Assembly (NCBI GenBank): GCA_008671285.1
Contig: RPYR01000234.1
Location: 1-7,914, forward strand
Direction: 5' to 3'
DNA: 7,914 nucleotides
Origin: Collinsella aerofaciens
GTDB taxonomy: Bacteria; Actinomycetota; Coriobacteriia; Coriobacteriales; Coriobacteriaceae
Below, in pieces: positions 6,147-7,914 of this stretch (position 1 is the first letter of the stretch; each line of letters opens with the position of its first letter). The translations under genes and the position numbers were made by a program. The notes below the pieces were generated by a model. The model was not told the origin of the DNA. It was given only the letters and a program-made list of their open reading frames with translations, and did not search any database.

Positions 6147-6941
6147 TTAAGCCTCCTCGGTCTTGCTCAGACCACCAAACCTACGGTCACGGCCCTGATA
6201 GGCCAAAATGGCGTCGACAAGGCCCCAACGATCAAAGTCGGGCCAATAGGTATCGGTGACGTAGAACTCGGAATAAGCCACCTGCCACAGCAGATAGTTC
6301 GAAAGGCGCAGCTCACCAGAGGTGCGAATCACAAGCTCAGGATCGGGAAGACCGGCGGTATAAAGGTGAGAAGCCACCATGTCGTCATCAATTGCGGCAG
6401 GATCAATCTTACCGGCGGCAACGTCGAGCGCGATCTGACGGACAGCGCGGGTAATCTCGGCACGCGCGCCGTAGTTGACGGCAAGCGCCAGCGTCATACC
6501 GGTGTGATCGGCGCACTCGGCAAGACCGCGTTCAAAAACGTCGCGGGTCTTCTTGGGCAGCGCGGAAATATCACCCAAAAAGACAACGCGCACGTTTTCG
6601 CGCTTCAGAAGCGGCAACTCGTCGATGAACGTCTTGGCAAACAGGTGCATCAAGACGTTGACCTCATGCTGCGGGCGGTTCCAGTTTTCGGTAGAAAACG
6701 CATAGGCCGAAAGCACGTCGACGCCCAGGCGCACGCAGGCGGTAATGATCTCGCGCAGTGAGACGATACCCGCCTTGTGGCCCTCGGTGCGTGCAAGACC
6801 GCGCGACGTGGCCCAACGACCGTTGCCGTCCATGATGCACGAGATATGGTGCGGAATGTTATTGAGGTCAAGGTCGGAAAAACCGACGCCCGCAGGGGCG
6901 TCGGCAAAGTACTCGACCAGTTTATGCTCGTCGTATTGCAC
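6147..6941 (-). CDS. uppS: Isoprenyl transferase (undecaprenyl diphosphate synthase)
   Basis: UppS is a cis-prenyltransferase that extends farnesyl diphosphate with isopentenyl diphosphate units, normally to the C55 carrier lipid used for peptidoglycan and other wall polymers. It acts at the cytoplasmic face of the membrane. The 264-residue product shows the family landmarks: IMDGNGRWA (residues 36-44, with D38 as the expected Mg/diphosphate-binding aspartate and R42 beside it), an AFSTENWNRP segment (81-90), NYGAR (156-160), RTSGELRLSNYLLWQ (206-220) and the E225 region YSEFYVTD, followed by WPDF and RDRRFGG. The N-terminus is about 12 residues longer than in E. coli. The start is GTG at 6939-6941, with GGAG at 6949-6952 and a 7-nt spacer; it follows the frr stop by one base. 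The sequence alone cannot decide product chain length, since some actinobacterial homologues make shorter polyprenyl diphosphates, but one copy next to frr and cdsA favours the essential wall enzyme. Confidence 0.96.
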   Translation of the reverse strand: MQYDEHKLVEYFADAPAGVGFSDLDLNNIPHHISCIMDGNGRWATSRGLARTEGHKAGIVSLREIITACVRLGVDVLSAYAFSTENWNRPQHEVNVLMHLFAKTFIDELPLLKRENVRVVFLGDISALPKKTRDVFERGLAECADHTGMTLALAVNYGARAEITRAVRQIALDVAAGKIDPAAIDDDMVASHLYTAGLPDPELVIRTSGELRLSNYLLWQVAYSEFYVTDTYWPDFDRWGLVDAILAYQGRDRRFGGLSKTEEA

Positions 6942-6942
6942 C

Positions 6943-7479
6943 TTAGATCTCCATGACCTCGGCTTCTTTTTCCTTCAGAAGCTCCTCGACCTTGGCGACA
7001 TACTCATCGGTGTGCTTCTGGACCTTGGCCTGCTCGCGACGGACATCGTCCTCGGTGAGCTCCTCATCGCGCTCGAGCTTGTTGTTGAAGTCGCGACGGA
7101 TGTTACGGATAGACACCTTGGCCTGCTCGGCGTACTCGCGGCACTCCTTGACGAGCTCGCGACGGCGCTCCTCGGTGGGAGCCGGGAACGGCAGACGAAC
7201 GACGGTGCCATCGGAGTTGGGGGTAATACCCAGATCGGAAGCGCCGATGGCCTTGACGATAGCGTTGATGAGCGCCTTGTCCCACGGCTCGATGAGCAGC
7301 ATGTGGGCCTCGGGGGTCTTGACGGCGGCAACCTGCGTGACCGGCGTGGGAACACCGTAATAATCGACGGTGATGTCGGACAGAATGTTGGCATTGGCGC
7401 GGCCGGTACGGACCTTGGAGAAGTTATGCTTGAGGGACTCGAGCGACTTGTCCATATGGGCGGTGATGTTCTCTGCCAT
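6943..7479 (-). CDS. frr: Ribosome recycling factor
   Basis: Frr (RRF) works with EF-G to split the post-termination ribosome so the subunits can be reused. The 178-residue product has the expected layout. An N-terminal helix carries the HMDKSLESL and KVRTGRAN segments. A small beta domain (about residues 31-103) contains VDYYGVPTPV and the ASDLGITPNSDG segment. A long C-terminal helical hairpin contains PTEERRRELVK, VSIRNIRRDFNNK and a charged EELLKEKEAEVMEI tail. It is 7 residues shorter than the 185-residue E. coli protein, from about 4 fewer residues at the N-terminus and about 3 fewer in the EDEELTED-like turn between the last helices. The ATG start is supported by an AGGAGG at 7487-7492 with a 7-nt spacer, lying across the end of pyrH. 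Two bases separate it from the pyrH stop and one base separates its stop from the uppS start, which suggests translational coupling. Confidence 0.98.
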   Translation of the reverse strand: MAENITAHMDKSLESLKHNFSKVRTGRANANILSDITVDYYGVPTPVTQVAAVKTPEAHMLLIEPWDKALINAIVKAIGASDLGITPNSDGTVVRLPFPAPTEERRRELVKECREYAEQAKVSIRNIRRDFNNKLERDEELTEDDVRREQAKVQKHTDEYVAKVEELLKEKEAEVMEI

Positions 7480-7481
7480 GC

Positions 7482-7914
<433 letters not shown>

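Noticed and set aside
5329..6150. 273-codon plus-strand open frame opposite cdsA
   Set aside because: It has a His/Asp/Gln-rich composition with no domain, typical of an antisense reading of a hydrophobic membrane protein gene.

Overview
The window is one uninterrupted, minus-strand stretch of a housekeeping operon. In transcription order (from high to low coordinates) it holds pyrH (5' part outside the window), frr, uppS, cdsA, dxr, an rseP/rasP-type site-2 protease gene, ispG and proS (3' end outside the window). Coding density is close to 100%. Neighbouring genes overlap by 1 nt or are separated by 0 to 25 nt, and most starts have a strong purine-rich ribosome binding site lying inside the end of the gene upstream. 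I see no terminator, RNA gene, mobile element or CRISPR array, and no non-coding stretch longer than 25 nt. All eight genes were probably translated from one mRNA whose promoter lies upstream of position 7914.

The DNA is GC-rich with strong GC-ending codon preference. The gene order resembles the pyrH-frr-uppS-cdsA-dxr-rasP-(ispG)-proS order known from Firmicutes, but the base composition is that of a high-GC lineage. Together with the protein sequences this suggests a Coriobacteriia-like actinobacterium (Collinsella or a relative). That placement is an inference from composition and gene order, not a database result.

Functionally the cluster joins several jobs. PyrH makes UDP for RNA, cell-wall sugar and CDP-lipid synthesis, and Frr recycles ribosomes. 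Dxr and IspG are two steps of the MEP isoprenoid pathway. UppS uses isoprenoid units to build the undecaprenyl lipid carrier of the wall. CdsA makes CDP-diacylglycerol for phospholipids. The RseP-like protease cleaves membrane proteins within the bilayer, and ProS charges tRNA-Pro. The theme is envelope precursor supply plus translation.

Most of the window is ordinary. The clearest exception is in the site-2 protease: about 110 residues, predicted to be cytoplasmic and containing a winged-helix-like segment, are inserted between the first catalytic membrane segment and the second. Smaller points are a perfect 10-bp GC-rich hairpin in the first 80 nt of cdsA, an rseP start with no well-placed ribosome binding site, a TTG start for ispG, and two CxxC pairs in ProS.
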